Numbered from the stretch's first letter, positions 33,301 through 47,063 are shown. The stretch is 64,000 nt of DNA from Trogon surrucura (GCA_020746105.1 CM036639.1:4231501-4295500); one strand, 5' to 3'. Notes: generated from the sequence alone by a model not told the origin. Numbers and translations are program-made.

Positions 33301-36300
33301 TCCTCTCTCAAACACCAGCAAGGTCAGGATAAAGAATGAACTTAGTCCACTGTCAATAAGTGTTTCCTATGAAACAGACGGTTAGTGAGTTCCTCAAACC
33401 AGCTAAGGCAGAACCTCTGCTTATTTTTTATACGGAAAGAAGCCCTGCAATATATCCTTAACCTTCTTCAAGAGTACTGTAATTGCTGCTGTGGCAACGT
33501 AACAAGAGATCCTGTTTTCCACCCGATGCTTCATTAACTGGGCCCTAATTGGCCAAGTAAACAAAAAACAAATTGCAGCTCAGTCTTGACTTGGGCTGCG
33601 TCTCGTAAGGGAATCTGGAGAAGACGGGGAGAGAAGGACGGGTTGAGACAGGGGTTGCACAGTAAGCAAGAAATCCTTCAGGTCAAAATAGTTCGGCACC
33701 TACTAAGAATAATCAATGTTGTGCTTTCATGTCGTGACCAGTAACATTAAGCAAACAGTTGCTTAAATTATACAAGGGCTTTTTTTTCCCCTTCTTCTCC
33801 TATTAATGATGATTGGGAGTGAATTAAATGGCGTGGCCGCTCATTTTTCATCCTTCGTGCTCTGAGGACAGAGCAGCAGGCTCAGGGAAGGTGGCTCTGA
33901 CGTGTAGCTCACACGAGCTGCCGAGACCTTCCTCGAAAGCCTGGGAGAGGGTGAAAGCTGCAGCAGCATCTTGTCCTCGGGGCTGAACTAAGCGCTGGGG
34001 CTCCTGGCCCAGGGCATTTTTCCGAGCGGTTGGGAGCAGGATCGCGGGCACAGCCACTTCAGCCACGGGTGGTTACAGAGAGAGAAGGGAGTGACAGGTT
34101 GAAGTGGTCGCAGTTTCTCTGTCGAAAGTTGGATTTAATTCCTCCTCCTGCAAAGGGTCCGATTCAGCTCACACCGATGTCCCTCCGTGGCAGACGCACA
34201 CGGCTCTCTCAGCTGGTCACCCTCAGATGCCTTCGGAGACACCGGGGTGGGAATTATCTGCGCACTTCAGGCTGAGATGAATTGCCCCAGACCCCATTAA
34301 CAGTCCTGCCTTTGAGGTGATTGCCACTGACATTAGAAGAAGCCCTGCTCGGGCAGGGAAATCTCTCCAAACACCCTCCCAGTTCCATCCAAAGCATCCG
34401 CTTCCTCGCCGATTGCCCACTTCTGGAGGGCAGAAATTCCTGATAAATTAATTATTCCAGTTTGGTTGGTGTGTCTCCACGTAACTGCAGGTCTGTGGCT
34501 TGCAGGGTCTCTGCTTGCAGCCAGCCCGCCTCTGCGGTGGGGGGAATATCTAATCACAATTATGGTTCTGTCCTTGGTGCTTTCCTCATTTCTTTTTTTT
34601 CCCAGAATGCCTCAAGGCAATGACAAAAGTCCCATTGACTTCAGCAGGGCCAGGATCTTGCCCTCTTAAGTCCGTAAAAGCTTTCCTGACAGCTGCTGAT
34701 GCTCGCTGGGCGAGGGTTAAGTTGTGTTCAGCTCTGGAGACAGGAAATAAAATGTTTACATCTTGGATCATTAGCTTTTTTCTGGCCGAGTGCATAGCAT
34801 GAAATTCAAGGGCAATATTTATCCAAGGACAAAAAAGGATTGTAGAGACATAATTCGTCTCCTTTGTTCATTAAACCTCTCCCAGATCCCAACTTCTGGA
34901 CGTCCCCAGTGAGCCCCAGCCTGCAGGGATAAGTCAGGCACCAAATGCTTGCAGAGCCATTAGGATCCAACCTCCCATCAAACCTGCTCTGAGAATCTTC
35001 AGCTGTAACTGTTCTTTTGTCCTTATTATTATTATTTTGATTCCGAACATGACTTTAAATGAGCAGCAGCAGTAAAACCGAGGAGAACAGGGCTGCTTTC
35101 CTGCATCAGAGTCCTGCTCCTCCTTCCACTCCATCTTCTTCCAGCCCGATTCTCGTAAAAGCCTTTCTGCACAGTGGCAGGACTTTAGGAAAAGGGGAGG
35201 TGGGAAAACATCCTCTGTGTTGCTGGCAGGAGATGCCGTATGAATGTCACTAAGCAGGAGGTGATCGTGGTTCTGCAGGTGTTCCTAGCAGCTTGGTACC
35301 CTGGAGAAAGAAGGTGACTGTCCCTCCACCTTTGTGTTCCTGCCTGTACCCAGAAGTGAGCTCGAAATTACGTTTGGGAGCACAGAGATACAACTTTGGG
35401 GACATCACGGTCCAGCACATTGAGGATTAAGCTGAACACCTGGCATTTTCTCCTTGCAGTTTTGCATCTGAAGGTCTGAATTTCACCCAGCTCCTCTCTA
35501 GGCACCTCCACTCTTCAGCGATCCTGCCTCTAAATGGTCTGTGCATCCCTGCCAGGTTGATGGGAACTACTCCCGCAGGCCTCGGGGGTGTTGGGGCAGA
35601 CCCTGCCTGCAAGACCGCGCTGTAGCGAGGAAGCACAGAGCGATTTGGAGGAGAAACGATGCGTTTATGGGCATCATTTATCCCTTTAGAGATTGGCCGC
35701 TGGAGCAGGGCGGATGGACTGGCCAGGCTTCCCCGGCGCAGAAAACTGCTTCGTCTCTCTGCGCTGTCACCGGCCGTCTGTGGCTTCCATCAATTACCCG
35801 TAAAAACCCCGTCGAGGAGTGGCGATGAAAGCTTTCCATTTCCACAGCGCTAATTCCAGATCTGGGCTTTAATGGCCCAGAGCCACTAAGCACATGATAT
35901 ATGGTTTGTTCGGAGGCATCAGCGAGTGGAGGGAAGGTGGGATGAGGGGGAGGTGGTGGAGGGAGGTTTTACGATGCCCTCATTGCTAAGGAGCTTCACG
36001 GGCAGAGTAAACAGTCAGAAACAGCTTGGGAAATGCCACAGGAAAAGGGCTGTTTGTACCTGTGTTTTTCCAAATACAAGGGGGGAAAAAAAAAAAACCA
36101 AACAGAAAATATCTAGGATTTTATTTAGAAGGGTTTTGAAAGCCCCTGGTAAATCCGAGGTGTCTGTGCTAGATCGCTGGGATCTAAAATAAATATTTGA
36201 TTGCTCTGTGGTGCTCCCTCTGCAAGAGGAAAAGGTGACGAATATTTAGGATGACCTTCTTGAGCCAGCTGCGTTGAGTCAACACATTCAGAGTGTATAA

Positions 36301-36404
36301 ATTCCAAGTGGTGGAAAAATCTCCTTTGATGAGGAAGAAACCTGTCATTGGGGAAAACACTAAATCCCAGAGATGAAAACTGTAAAAAAAAAATCCAAAA
36401 CACT

Positions 36405-36429
36405 CCCCCCCCCCCCCCCACCCCCCCCC
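36405..36429 (+). repeat. C-rich tract, C15-A-C9
   Basis: A run of 15 C, one A and 9 C is followed by GCCAGC. The minus strand is G-rich with G-quadruplex potential. It sits inside the 287-codon minus-strand frame, where it would encode mostly glycine. Confidence 0.95.
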
Positions 36430-37486
36430 GCCAGCACAAACAAACACACACCAGCTCATCCCTGGAGTTTGAAACCGATGAATAATCAAAACCCCAAACA
36501 AACCACTGCAAGCAGAGACGACGTAGTTGGACATTAAACAGCAACTGCCCAGCCCGGGCATCATCCGGAGAATAATTTTGTTGGCTGAGCGGCTCCGTGG
36601 TGTAACTGGGGAGCCACTCGCTGGGAAATGCAGTGTCATTAGTAGTAGATACCACTCGTCTGCATTTCCCATTTCTGTCCTTGCCAATAGCCTCTAGGGA
36701 AGGGCTTTCATCTGTTTTTGATGAAAGCAAAATTAAAGTAATCATAACAGAAACGGAGCTGACTGCATCCCAGCCAGCGGGGAGGAGGAGGAGGAGGGAG
36801 TGGAGGCTGGTGCTCACAGAGCTCTGCCGACCGCCTGGGTCTCCTAGGGTGGGATGTGACAGAAAATATAAGATATTAGGCAGAAATACAGATATTCTTT
36901 TTCCATGTAAAGGCAAGCCCACGTTTGTATAGTCTGAAAAAGCAGAGTTACTCCCTGGGTTTTCTGGCACAAGCCAGAGGAGAGTCATGTCTGCAGGTTC
37001 ACAGAGTCGGAGTCTCCTCTCTCTCGGGCTACCTTGTTGTTCCTCTGTCTGACAAGAAGAGAAAATCTGTCAGCCTTGGGCGAAAATCGTGTTGCAGGGA
37101 AAGCTGTTAAAACACTTTCAACTGCGGCCAAATGATCATGCATGTTCCTCCTTATTAGATGTTTCTTCCTGCTAAGCAGAGCCTGCAGTTGCTTCTTGCC
37201 TTTGGGACTCAGCTCTCGAACAGCAAGAGCTTCTTTTCTTTCTGCAGCAAGTGCTGGTCACAGCCGCTTCCACCTCACCATTTATTAACTGAGAGCTGTT
37301 TCTGAACACCCTGCAGTTACTTTTAAATACCTCAGCCAGGTTTATTGTGTGGCCTGACAGCAGCAGGAGATGCACAGGGCTGCATCTGGCTTCCCCCCAT
37401 CAGCTTCTGGGCAGGAGTTTTGAACCTTAGAACGAGTGAAAGAGAAATCGGGGTCCCGCTTGCAGTGCCCAGCCAGGCAGAGGCTG

Positions 37487-37519
37487 GTTTATGCTTTTTG
37501 CAGTTTATGCTTTTTTGCT
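37487..37519 (+). repeat. 16-bp tandem duplication
   Basis: GTTTATGCTTTTTGCA is followed directly by GTTTATGCTTTTTTGCT. This is a short, probably slippage-derived duplication. Confidence 0.75.
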
Positions 37520-38944
37520 GCTAATTTAAATGAGCTGAGAAATGTTGTAAGGTTCTTCTCTTGCTGGAGGCAGCCTCCCAGGGATCCTCAGCGTGTGGAA
37601 AGGTCCATGTGGCAGCTTCAGTGGGTTGGGTTTGCGCCTTCTCCTATCTCTGCTACTCCACAACTTCTACTTTAGCCACGGAACAGCTGAGCAGAGCTTT
37701 GTGTTACAGTCTGTGCTACCTGCAGACCCTTTCGGGGCTCAATAAGTGCGGAACTGTTCCCAGGTAGATCCTTCACCTTGTCTCTCTCTGGGCTGGGAAA
37801 GAGATGAGTTGAGGCAAAGATGGGTGATGCTGCTGCAAACACACCGTTCCCCCAGGTGTAGCTGTGGTGGACAAGCACCCTTTGAGTTGTTTAGGCAGCC
37901 TTTGCTCAGCCTTCATCCTACCAACCCTTGGTGCATCCATGGAGCTTCAGGCATTTTTTGCTGCAGGTACCGGGGACAAAAAGCTGACTCGTATAAGCGG
38001 GAGGGCATAACTGGGTTTCTCCAACTCAAGGCTGATGGTTGTTAGATGTTGCACAGAGCAATCTCTCTTTCTCCTCTAGCCTTACTGCTCTGGGAGGCAT
38101 TACAAAGGTGAAGCTCCTGAACATCTTGGTATGTAGAACCGGTCTTTGAGGATTCATCTTGTTTAATCCTGGTCTGGCACCCGGGTGACGGCACGGAGCG
38201 GGACCTTCTGGATTTGTTCGTCTTCACTGAGCCTCAGCCGTTGCGGTGGGAGCCCGAGGAGCTCAGCTGTAACCTGCGGTGAGGGGAAATACGACTGCAG
38301 CTGGGGAAGGAGTGATTTAGTTGCCGTTGTGTAGGTGCCTGCCCACCAGCAGCCCCCTCTGCAAATGCCACACGGCAGTTGCTTTCTCCTGCCAGGAGAG
38401 AAATGTTCTGCTGGAAGCTCACGCTGCGCTTTTGCATGAGCAGAGGTTTAATTTCAAGCCATTAATCCGCGCGATCTGCGCTGAGGCTGCAGGCAATGTG
38501 TTCAAGCTGGATAAAATCCTCTTTCATGTGTCGGAGCCGGGCTGGGGGCGTGCTGCCAGCGCTATCGGATCCGCAACCTTCCCCCGACATCCCGCTCCTC
38601 CCTTCCCACCCCTGTGCCCAGCCCAGCCCTGCCTCCTTCCACGCTTCTGCTTCGAGAGACAACGCTTATTTGCTCGGAAGAGCAGAGCAAACACAAGGTG
38701 ATGTTTTTTTCATGCCCCGCAGCAAGAACATCTTTTCCTCTCTTGCCTCCGGTAGCCCCCGATTCGAGGCTTTGGGCCAGATCGTCAGAGTCATTGCGGA
38801 GCCAGAACACCTTTGAAAGTCTGGTCTTTTAAGGTTTGTACCCCCGAGAAAGAATGCAAAAGGCAAAAAAGAAGCCCCCTCGCAGAGCAGGGTCAGATCT
38901 CACTCCTTTAATCTTCAGTGCAGCTGAAGTTGTGCATCGTGGTG

Positions 38945-39170
38945 CTTGGGCGCGAGCGTGGAAGTGAATCCCCTTCCCAGCCTCTGCCTCAGCTCCGCGG
39001 CCACGTTCCCCGGACTCCTCTGCCCCTGGGCCCGGATTCAGCCGCCGCTGTCCTCTCCCGTCAGGGGAGAAGCATCCTCCTGGAAGCACCGATGGCTGTG
39101 CATCAGCAGAGCCTTCGTTTCAAGCCTTCCCGCAGGCTCGGCGCGTTACCGGGTCCCAACGTGCACCGTG
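38945..39170. other. CpG-dense patch (weak CpG-island candidate)
   Basis: Roughly 20 CpG dinucleotides occur in 225 GC-rich bp, including GGGCGCGAGCGTGG, GCCGCCGCTG and GGCTCGGCGCG. The density is lower than in the patches at 18721 and 24150. No first exon or transcript start can be recognised. Confidence 0.35.
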
Positions 39171-41934
39171 AGCAGCAGTTGTGCCCCGTGCTGAAGAAAT
39201 TGTTATCCTGAACTGTTCCTGCAGAGAAAATGGCGTTTCAGCTGTGTTGGGGGGTTTCTTTGTGTTTGAAGGCTTAGAGAGAAAAGAGGCGTGATTTAGG
39301 GAAACATTTCCACAGGCTTTTGAACCGGTCGGTGGAAACAGTTTAATTTTGCAACCGCGAGACCCAAACCTCAAGTTTCTTTCCCAGCGGCGCAATGGGA
39401 ATCCCTGCCCACTCCGGGTCACCCGGTGCCACTTTGGAGCTGAAACTCGGGTGTCAGGCATCTGCCTCCTCCTCTACGAGCCAGGATCCAGACTCCAACC
39501 ACCTTCCACTGACTGCCCCGGCCACTGTCCCTCCCTGTTTCATTGCATCCAGAGCGTCGCCGAGGTGGCTGCTGGCAGTGTCCCCTTTCTCAAGCTCCTG
39601 ACTCTTCTTCCAAGACTCAGCCTGCACGACTGTCCTCTCTTTAACACCACTAAATTGCTCTTTTCCTCTCTCGTTTGCATAATGATGGCTTTGGGGTTTA
39701 TTTTGTTTGTAAGGGAGCAGTAGACTAACCTGCTTTCTGCCTGGTGATAACTCCAGAGAAGTCATTAGGGTTGCAGTAATAGAAAAAGACTGGACTTTGC
39801 TAGTTTCTGCATAAAAGCCTCTCTAGTACATTTTAATAGGGCTAAAAGACCTAATAAAAGAAAATAAGGCTGCAGAAAAGCATTTCTGACCTTGAGATGC
39901 TTGCAGTACTCCTCTTCGGTCTGTGAGCTCTGTGTAAGTTTAGTGGGGGGTTGGCTGGGCCAGTCCGTGGGATTTTCTGTGCTGATGAGGATTTATCTCT
40001 CGCTTCAAGATTTAGCACCGAATCAGGCTCGGGAAAGCGATGGTTTGAGCAAGAGCTCGCGCAGCGCTTCTCTTCTCTATCCCAGCTGCAGTCCTTGAGA
40101 ATCTCTAACCCAGGGGGAACCCCAGGATAACGAAAATAGTTTTGAGACTGCAGCCAGTATTGCTGAGAGAACCAGCCCTCCCCGCCCACCACGAGCGGGG
40201 CAGCGGGCAGGAGAGCTGCCCTCAGCCTGCCCCACCGAACCCCAGGGCAGGGGCTTAAGAGATGATTTATTGCCACCCTTGCAGGAGGTGAGCACCTCGG
40301 GGGCTGCGCAGCTCCTTCTAGGAGCCCCTCCTCAAAGCCATGCTGCTAAAATCCTGCTTTTCAGGGTCACCACCGTCGAGACCCGGGCAGTATTTATCAT
40401 CCGTCAATCTCAAAGAACCAAGAGCTACACCAACAATTGGCGTTAGCCCTTTGCCTGCGCTGTAGGAAGAATAACAAGTCTCCTTAGACCAAAAAGCTGG
40501 AGTTAATAGGCTGGATTTCTGACTTGTTTCGGCTGCAAAAGCAGCTGCCAGGGCCCACCACGTCATCGGTGTCTGGGCAGTTGGCTGTCAGCAGAGCCGG
40601 CTGCTCGCTGGGTGAGGGAAAGCTGGGATTTATTTAAGCTGACCGCTCTTTGCAGAGGGATCTTTTCATGCTGTTTGGAGCCTCCTGAATGTCAGTTTGC
40701 AGCTGATGCCGAAAAGCAGAGGGGACCAGTGTCACCTGAGGGATTTTTGCAGGAAACACGGACCTTTCTTTTTGCTTTCTTTGTCTCTTGCCCGTTGAAA
40801 CCTTTTGGGTATTCACGGTCTGAAATGAAACACTTCTGCTGATGGTTCTTGGCCCTGAGTTCTCAATGACAGCCTGGACTGAGATCAAATCCTTCATGAA
40901 CTTGGATGCAAACGGAAGTCGGGCACCCTGTGTTGTAGCTGTCTGGCAGGAGCAGCACGGAGGGAGGCTGGAGACGGAACGAGGTGAACCGAAGGACACC
41001 CCTTTCGTCACCTACCGGGAAGGAGCCGGCCATTGCACGGCAGAAGGGACTCGTGACCATTTAGGTTTGCCCTGGCGGTGCTGCCTTTCCTCTCGTGAGG
41101 AGGTTGCAGTGAAAGGTGATCCCACAGGCTGGGCACAGCAAACCGCTGGGGATTGAAAATAAAACAAGTTGTTCTTTGTTTGCAGCCCCCGTTAGATTCA
41201 TTCACTGCTGCAGTTAACGACGAGGCTAAATGATGGTCATTGTGTGCTTTATGATTGCCAATAATCCCTCTTTTATGTCGTAGGAACCATACGACACGAT
41301 GGATCATGAAATCATTTTTAATGTGCTTTAAACACTAAAGAAAGGCTTTCGAAACCAACTTAACGGCAGCTGGTCGTATTCATTTTCCTTTGGCCATTAG
41401 AGATGAGTGGCTAATTAGTATCTCGTTCCCATGCAGCACAGCCTCCTCTTCTGATTCCGGAGGTCTGGGGCCAAACCAGGAGGTTTGGTATCATGCGTGG
41501 TCTTTGAGAACATTCCTTCCTTTAGTGAAGTAGCATCAGGACTTAAGGCAGTCGGGTCAGGGGTTTCCAGAGCTCTGCAGCCCCTCACGTTCGGGGCAAT
41601 CCCACATCTCCAACAGGGGGGATGCTGGTAGGGGGCTGCCTCCAGGGCACGGAGGCTCTAGGAGTTACTTTCTCCGACAAGCTGGACAAACCTCATAATT
41701 TCTGTCCTGTTGGAAATGCAAAAGAAATTTAGGAGGAGGCCTTGTGAATCCCGCAAAAGGGAAACATTAAAGAATTTTCTTTGCAGAAGAGGAATCTGAT
41801 GTTGTGATTAAAAGCCGATGAGCTCTGATCACTTCCAGACCCCTGGCTGACTGGAAGCTGTCCTGAAAACCCCCATGAAATACCACCTTGGGAGGTCAAA
41901 CAGGGACCATATGAGGTACTAGAGTCCTATCCTG
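39171..41934. other. Unique sequence, no gene recognised
   Basis: No exon or transposon was recognised. The sequence alternates between GC-rich (39340-39560, 40180-40250) and AT-rich (39770-39880, 41200-41340) segments. The longest open frames are 141 codons (minus, 40276-39851) and 125 codons (minus, 41011-40634), without known domains. Confidence 0.55.
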
Positions 41935-42160
41935 TAGTTTAGATTGGATATTAGGAAAAATATCTTCACTGGAAGAGTTGTTAAGCCCTGGAAGAGGCCG
42001 CCCAGGGAAGTGGTGGAGTCACCATCCCTGGAGGGATTTAAAGACGTGTAGACGAGGTGCTCGGGGACATAGTCTAGTGGTGGCCTTGCAACTGCTGGCT
42101 TAACAGTCGGACTCAATGATCTCAAAGGTCTTTTCCAACCTAAATGATTCTGTGATTCTG
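41935..42160 (+). mobile_element. CR1 LINE fragment, 3' end
   Basis: This well-preserved CR1 3' end shows GGATATTAGGAAAAATATCT, TCACTGGAAGAGTTG, CCCAGGGAAGTGGTGGAGTC, ACCATCCCTGGAGGG, TCGGACTCAATGATCTC, TTTTCCAACCTAAATG and ATTCTGTG. It is the same subfamily as the copy at 28901 but keeps the single, unexpanded TTAACAGTCGGAC segment, and so serves as the reference for that expansion. It is 5'-truncated near 41935. Confidence 0.95.
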
Positions 42161-45100
42161 CTATAGTGTAGTCTGAAGAGATGTTGCAGGTCCTGTTTCT
42201 CCTGTTTCAGCCTGCACAGGATTGTTCCTCGGAGATAGAAATCGTATCCCTGGTCCTATCCCAGTTCTAGAACGTGTAAGTCAAAATACCCCAGCAAGCC
42301 ACTGTCAGACATCGCCCAGAGAGCCTCTGAGGCTGGAGGATGGAAGAGAAACGTGTGGAACCCACCAGGAATGGCAGGACCTCGCACCTGTCAGGAGCTG
42401 GCACCTCTGTAGCCTTGGCACAGCTGTGGAACTGCCTCCTCAAAGGACACGGTGCCTGTGGCAGCAGGCGGAACAGCCCCAATGAAGACTTTCGGCAGAA
42501 ATACCTCCCTAGGGTTTGTTGGAACTGGATTTCAGGCTGGGGCTGAATTTGTGCAGCGTCCCTGGGACATTTGTTCTGGGGACGGGCGAAGGACAAAGCA
42601 CTGGTGTCATTTTGACAGGCTGTCTGTGAATTCTGGCAAAGCCTGGTCTCTCTGGTTCAAGAAATAAGACACAGGACCAGCTGTTGGAACTCAGCACCCC
42701 GTCCCCAGCAGTGGCCACGAGCAGGATCGAATCCTTTTCCCACTTACCCAGCTCCAAGCAATCAGTGGTTGAGGAGCTGTGAGCAGCAGGTGTTGCAATC
42801 CATCTTCCCAAAAGCTCTGGAGCTGCTGAAATTGCTGAAAGCTTCAAACCCAAATTCACAAACACTTTTAATGGACTCCAAAGTATATTTGTTTGAGGCA
42901 AGTATCCTCCAAAGCAAATTTGCCCGACACTGAACTGGTGTTACCGAAGCTGTCGGCAAGGCCGTTATCAATCACCCTTCCAGCAGCCGAGAAGAATTCT
43001 TAAGCGCAAATCCACACGTGGAGGAGAAAGGAGAAAAGAATATATTTAACATTTATATCTTTGCTTTATTACAGCAAATGCATTTTGTGTCGGACTGATG
43101 AAATATATAGCGCCAGTCAAATTTCTTGGCTTGAGTACCATCCATTATGAACTCAGCCCCATTTTTGTTTAGTAAATCATTTGCAAGCCAATCCTGACGG
43201 CTTTGTACACGATTCATAAATCTTAGGCGAATAGCTTCTTTCCAGATACGTCAGCTTTTTGCAAGAAACTTCATATTTACAAATTGGTAGACTCAATAGA
43301 GGAAAAAATACCGTAACTTGAATTATATGGGAGGCTGTGCTGAAGACCCAGCGGTAACTGTGTTGACTGTTAGTGTCTGAATCCACAAACACGTGCTGGT
43401 CCCCAGCTTTGCTGGGGTATTAAGAAAATAATCTACATTTTAGTCAAGCACAGTGTTATGAGTGAATTCTTTTCACTTGTACAACACTCATTGAATAGTA
43501 AGAAAAGATGGAGGTGCAAGTGGTAGCAAAATGCCTTTAAACTGGCTCCGCGTGTTTTGGAGGGTATTCCCAAAGATGTTATGGTCAATCACGTGTTGTT
43601 TTCCAAAAGCCCACCCTGAGGTGTCTTTGGGGATGTTCTATTTTAATTTTTCTCATCAGCGATTGCTCGATATCTTTGTGAATTAGTCCCAAATGTGGAT
43701 ACTCCCAAGCATCGAGACATCCAGTGGGTAAAGACATCGGATGCAGAACAGTGTGGTTGGGTGGTTTATATCCAGTGTGACCACTAGCGCAGGTTTTCAT
43801 GGCGCTGAGGTGAAGGTAATTGGGAAATGCAAAAACTTCACAATTTTCAGTCCAAACGACATTGACCTGGATGGAAAGTTAATTACTGTAACTTTTGGAG
43901 AAAAGTGATGAATCCCAGGGTGTTTGGAACCAGCTCCTTAGTTTGATTCCTTGCCAGTGTTAGAAAGAGTGACACCCGAAGAGGTTTGAAAAAAAAAGAT
44001 TTGTCTTCCATTTTTTGAGGACTTGCACTCTGAGTGCTGCTCTCAGATAAAAAGAAGTGGAGGAGAGAGACAGATGGAAGGCAGGTGACTGCGACGGGTG
44101 GAAGTCAGCTCATGGCAAATATCTCAGGGGGGTTTCCCATCGCATCTCCTGTGTGCAGGAGAGAGCGGACAGCCCTGCTTCCCAGGGCACCGTCCCAGCC
44201 CTCAACTCGTGGAGTTTTGAGTTTGGAGATGAGCAAAGGACTTGGGCAGAGGACTCAGTCTCCGGGGTCGCAGCGAGACCCGTGATGCGCGAGTTGGAGT
44301 TGACCGCGCGGGCAACTGTGTTGGTAATTGCATGAGAGTGGGACATGGGACGTGTTTTCTCAGATGAAATTATAAAAGGACCATCTGGCTTAAGAGATGG
44401 GGAACAAGTAGAGGTGAGGGAATAACCAATTTTTTGGTTCACTGGCTCTTCTGGATGGGAAAGAGAAAGTCATTTCAGGTTGAATGAAATGTTGCGTTTC
44501 TCCTGAAATGGAACACTTCATTTGAGTGGCCGAGGGGTGTTTTGTGTTTCAAAATAAATAAAACAGAAGGTGATTTTGAAAGTGAATTTATTTTTTTTCA
44601 CATCCTGAAGTTAAAAAGGGACTTAAGGACAGCGAGCATCAGGCTCCCGAATGTGTGGCAGTCCCTTACGAAGGACGTCCCTCACCCCAGGAGCCAGCTG
44701 TCCAAGCTCACCCACAGCCTGGTGGTTACACACTCCTTAGGCACAAGGAAGCTGCCCTGGGAGCAAGGAATGTCCATCTCCAGGTCTCCAGGATGGGACA
44801 TAATGCAAAAATTTCCCAGCGTGACAAAGTAGAGTCTCCCATGGATATCTGGAATAGGTCACACACCCAGCACTGGAGCTTCAAAGACACAACCACACCT
44901 TAAAACTTGTGTGTGCATTGCCAGTCTGTTCATTTGCACTGAGTGGGATGTAAATGTGGTTTCCAGCTCTTCAACTGCCTCAGTTTCCCCCAAGCAGTGG
45001 TTCAAGCTGATTTTAGCTACTGCAGAGGTCATCAAAGGAATGGGCACCTTGGATCCCTTCAAGTACTTGTGCCACATTGCAAGCACCATCTCTCTCCCGC

Positions 45101-46975
45101 ACGCTGTCGAGAAAGACTTTATTCAAAAAAAATGTTGTGACCGATTTACTGAGCTTTTAATTAAGCTGTCATGTGGAAACAGAGCTGTCTCTTGGGAGGC
45201 AAACACAAATTTTATGGTCATTTAATTTTTGCTTGGGATTTTAAAATTTACTTCTGGTGTGCTTAGAATTATTAAGATTCAGGGATTCCTGCCCATTTGT
45301 GGCAATTACAAGGCATAAATCATCACGCTTAATGAGGGTGGGGGAAAAAAAATGTGTAATTGGATTTTTCTGTAGAGTTTGCTCTTGCCTTTACACGTGT
45401 TTTTTTGTATAAATACCCTCAGGTTGGGGTCAGAGTTGCCAGTCGTCTGTGGGATGAGAGCAGGGCTGTTTACAAAAGCAAATTTTAGCTTTGCTGGAAC
45501 AGCCTTAGCCAGGACTAAACCTGTGGCAAACCATCACTCACACCCCGATGAAGTAATTCCCAGGGGACAGCAAGACTGTTCTTCTTCACTTAGTACCTCT
45601 CTTCCTGCCTGATCCCTTATATTCTCTTTTTGCATTCATCTGACCTCTCTTTTTCTCTTTCTTCTCCTCTCTGGGAACCTTTAAGCCGCCAAGAACAGGC
45701 TGGAAGTTGCCCAGCAGATGGGCTCAGATCAGGTACAAGTAGCCAGATGCTCCAGGAGTGTCATGAACGTGTGGAGAAGGTCTCAGCAAGATGTCGGCAC
45801 GTAGGAGGTGGCCGAGATGTGCTGGCCGCTGCCCTGGTCACTCCCTGAACGTCCTTTGTGGGTTGTCCCCACAACAGACTTCTGGCAGGTAAAATGTTCA
45901 GTATGGGAGTGGCCTGCGAGCGTCACCGCAGAGACAGAGGCTGTGACAAGAAATAGGTTCCTCCCCAGGGAAGATTTTGGCATAAAAGAGACTGAACTTA
46001 AAGAAAGGATGTGTCTGGGATGCAGTGAAAAATTGTGAGGTGTGTTCATGGAGGGGAAGAGCAGGACTACATTTCCTTACACAAATTCCTCGGGCATTTC
46101 AGTGTCTTTAAGCTCAGGGTTGCCAATCCCTCTTTCACACTATTAAGAAGTAAAATAGTTTAATGCCTTTCTTACTTGCTGACTAAAAAAGAGCTGTGAG
46201 AGCTCTTGGTGAAAAAACACATTAGAAAGGGGAAGTAAAATTATTGACATTTTCCTCTTAAGTGTCCTGCTACTAAGAGTGCTTTAAGATCGTTTTATGT
46301 TTCTCTGGCCTCAACCTTGTCATTAGAATTCCCCCCAGGAGAACACAAGTGAGATTCAGATGCTCCTCAACACGCAAGTGTTATCAGCCCCCCATGCAGT
46401 CCCGTTGCTCAGAAGGCTTCTCTCTGTGCCGGAGTTAATTTGTCAGATAACCAGAGGAGTCTGCAAACGCCCCAGAATTACCTTCTTTGCCAATTAACGT
46501 GAAGTGTCCGGCTCACAAGTGGAGAGAGAACTCCCATGGATGAGACATTGCTGGGATGGTTTTATGGTGGGCGTTACAGGAGCTGCCCAAAGATCCCCAG
46601 ACCCGACCAACTCCCTGCAGACACTCGGGAATGTGTAGTTGGAGAAGAAGAAACAGGCGTGTTGAGGGTTGTTTGGGCTGGTTCTGTTCAGAATCAACAC
46701 AAAGGGGAAGATCATCTGTGAGACGTTGAATGCGGTGCTTGTTTAAGAGTATTAGAAGGCCATGAAGAACTGGTTCGATGCGTCAGGTTCGACAATAAGA
46801 AGATTGTTAGTGGAGCCTATGATGGGTGTGTTTCTGAAAGCAATTCCAAAAAGCTTTTCATTTCTTAGCAAAGCATCTTCTTAATGCCGTTGAGCCTTGT
46901 GTTCCCTTGTAAGGAAGGATTCTGGATTGATATTTAACTGAGTGGCTTCTGCTTGAGCATTTCAACACATCAGTT
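42161..46975. other. Unique sequence, no gene recognised
   Basis: No exon or transposon was recognised. The segment 43020-43480 is AT-rich and CpG-poor with ATATATAGCG and several TTTATATC-type motifs. Open frames at 42901-42509 (minus, 130 codons) and 44911-45225 (plus, 104 codons) have no domain I know. Nothing else was seen. Confidence 0.5.
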
Positions 46976-47063
46976 GAGAGGCGTCCCTGCCCATGACAGG
47001 GAGGTTGGATTAAATGATCTCTAAGGTCCCTTCCAGCCTGGGCCATTCCATGATTCTGTGATC
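46976..47063 (+). mobile_element. CR1 LINE fragment, 3' end
   Basis: This plus-oriented CR1 terminus carries CGTCCCTGCCCATGACAGGG, GGTTGGATTAAATGATCTC, TAAGGTCCCTTCCAGCC and ATTCCATGATTCTGTGATC. CTGCCCATGACAGG places it with the copy at 3113, which is in the opposite orientation. The large inverted repeat at 47141 begins only 78 bp downstream. Confidence 0.92.

Larger units (their letters stand above)
30307..38944. other. Unique sequence, CR1-poor, no gene recognised
   Basis: No transposon or defendable exon was recognised in these 8.6 kb. Noted inside: a splice-site-flanked open segment at 32260-32363; an AT-rich segment at 33340-33590; an A12 run at 36086-36097; and the C-rich tract at 36405-36429. 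The longest open frame of the window (287 codons, minus, 36988-36125) also lies here, together with a short 16-bp duplication at 37487-37519. The frames have no recognisable domain, and base composition explains them best. Confidence 0.5.

Noticed and set aside
36125-36988. A 287-codon minus-strand frame as a protein-coding gene
   Set aside because: No recognisable domain, no exon-intron signals, a glycine run from a simple C tract, and a second long frame overlapping on the same strand. Kept only as a finding to test.
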